Positions 12,478 through 12,620 of a DNA stretch of 12,620 nucleotides are shown in pieces. Source of the stretch: Deltaproteobacteria bacterium (GTDB lineage Bacteria > Desulfobacterota > DSM-4660 > Desulfatiglandales > HGW-15). Every line of letters starts with the position of its first letter. The first letter of the stretch is position 1. A program made the position numbers and the translations under genes. Location of the stretch: NCBI GenBank assembly GCA_019307805.1, contig JAFDIX010000125.1, forward strand, positions 1 through 12,620, in the 5' to 3' direction. The notes under the pieces were generated by a model. It worked only from the letters and a program-made list of their open reading frames with translations. It was not told the origin of the DNA and did no database searches.

Positions 12478-12620
12478 GGTTTTCCCATTTCCTGAAGTTT
12501 CCTGAATCCCTGGCTGGAGTATAAGAATGCAGCGGGAGGGGCCGAATCCACACAGCGTAGAAAAACCTAGCCGCCGACGCCCCTTGAGCAACCGCCGGTT
12601 GCCCGTCTGCCCCTGGAACA

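Noticed and set aside
12478..12591. N-terminal extension of the S26 protein from the TTG at 12591
   Set aside because: Residues are arginine/glycine-rich without S26 similarity, and a promoter-like TATACT lies inside; the upstream frame is open only because the window ends.

Overview
All recognisable genes lie on the minus strand, so the biology reads from high to low coordinates. The gene content (an Rnf complex behind a membrane-anchored class III-like tetraheme cytochrome c, next to an [FeFe]-hydrogenase-type diaphorase cluster) and the intergenic palindromic repeats suggest an anaerobic Desulfobacterota bacterium, a sulfate reducer or syntroph. That placement is inference, since no rRNA or other marker gene is present.

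Layout in transcription order. A short S26 signal-peptidase-like gene (12477-12046) is followed by a 440-nt non-coding stretch. This holds a short-unit inverted repeat, a canonical intrinsic terminator, a second terminator-like hairpin overlapping a candidate promoter, and a perfect 15-bp hairpin in the leader of the next gene. An electron-transfer/regulatory cluster follows: NuoE/HydC-like subunit, DRTGG protein, RsbW-like ATPase, ferredoxin-hydrogenase-like protein with a degenerate H-cluster site, second DRTGG protein, and PHP protein. After a 222-nt repeat-bearing gap come a GHKL ATPase, a thioredoxin-like [2Fe-2S] protein and a NuoF/HydB-like flavoprotein. Then come the tetraheme cytochrome and rnfC, rnfD, rnfG, rnfE, rnfA and the start of rnfB, which runs off the window. 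Many neighbours overlap by 4-17 nt, which points to translational coupling.

How it may work. NuoE and NuoF carry complete NADH/FMN/Fe-S signatures, whereas RnfC lacks the glycine-rich NADH/FMN loop that normally makes it the NADH module of Rnf, and RnfD lacks the usual flavinylated threonine. No catalytic HydA is present: the slot after HydB, where HydA often sits, holds the cytochrome and rnf genes. The working hypothesis is a composite machine in which NuoEF-type subunits and/or the periplasmic cytochrome replace the missing RnfC chemistry. A degenerate hydrogenase-like protein, two DRTGG proteins and two ATPases would act as a sensory or regulatory layer.

Two genes look damaged by short internal losses: rnfA (frameshift, about 50-60 nt missing) and the PHP gene (in-frame, about 20 codons including the last metal-ligand motif). 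These could be real decay or assembly errors; reads would decide.
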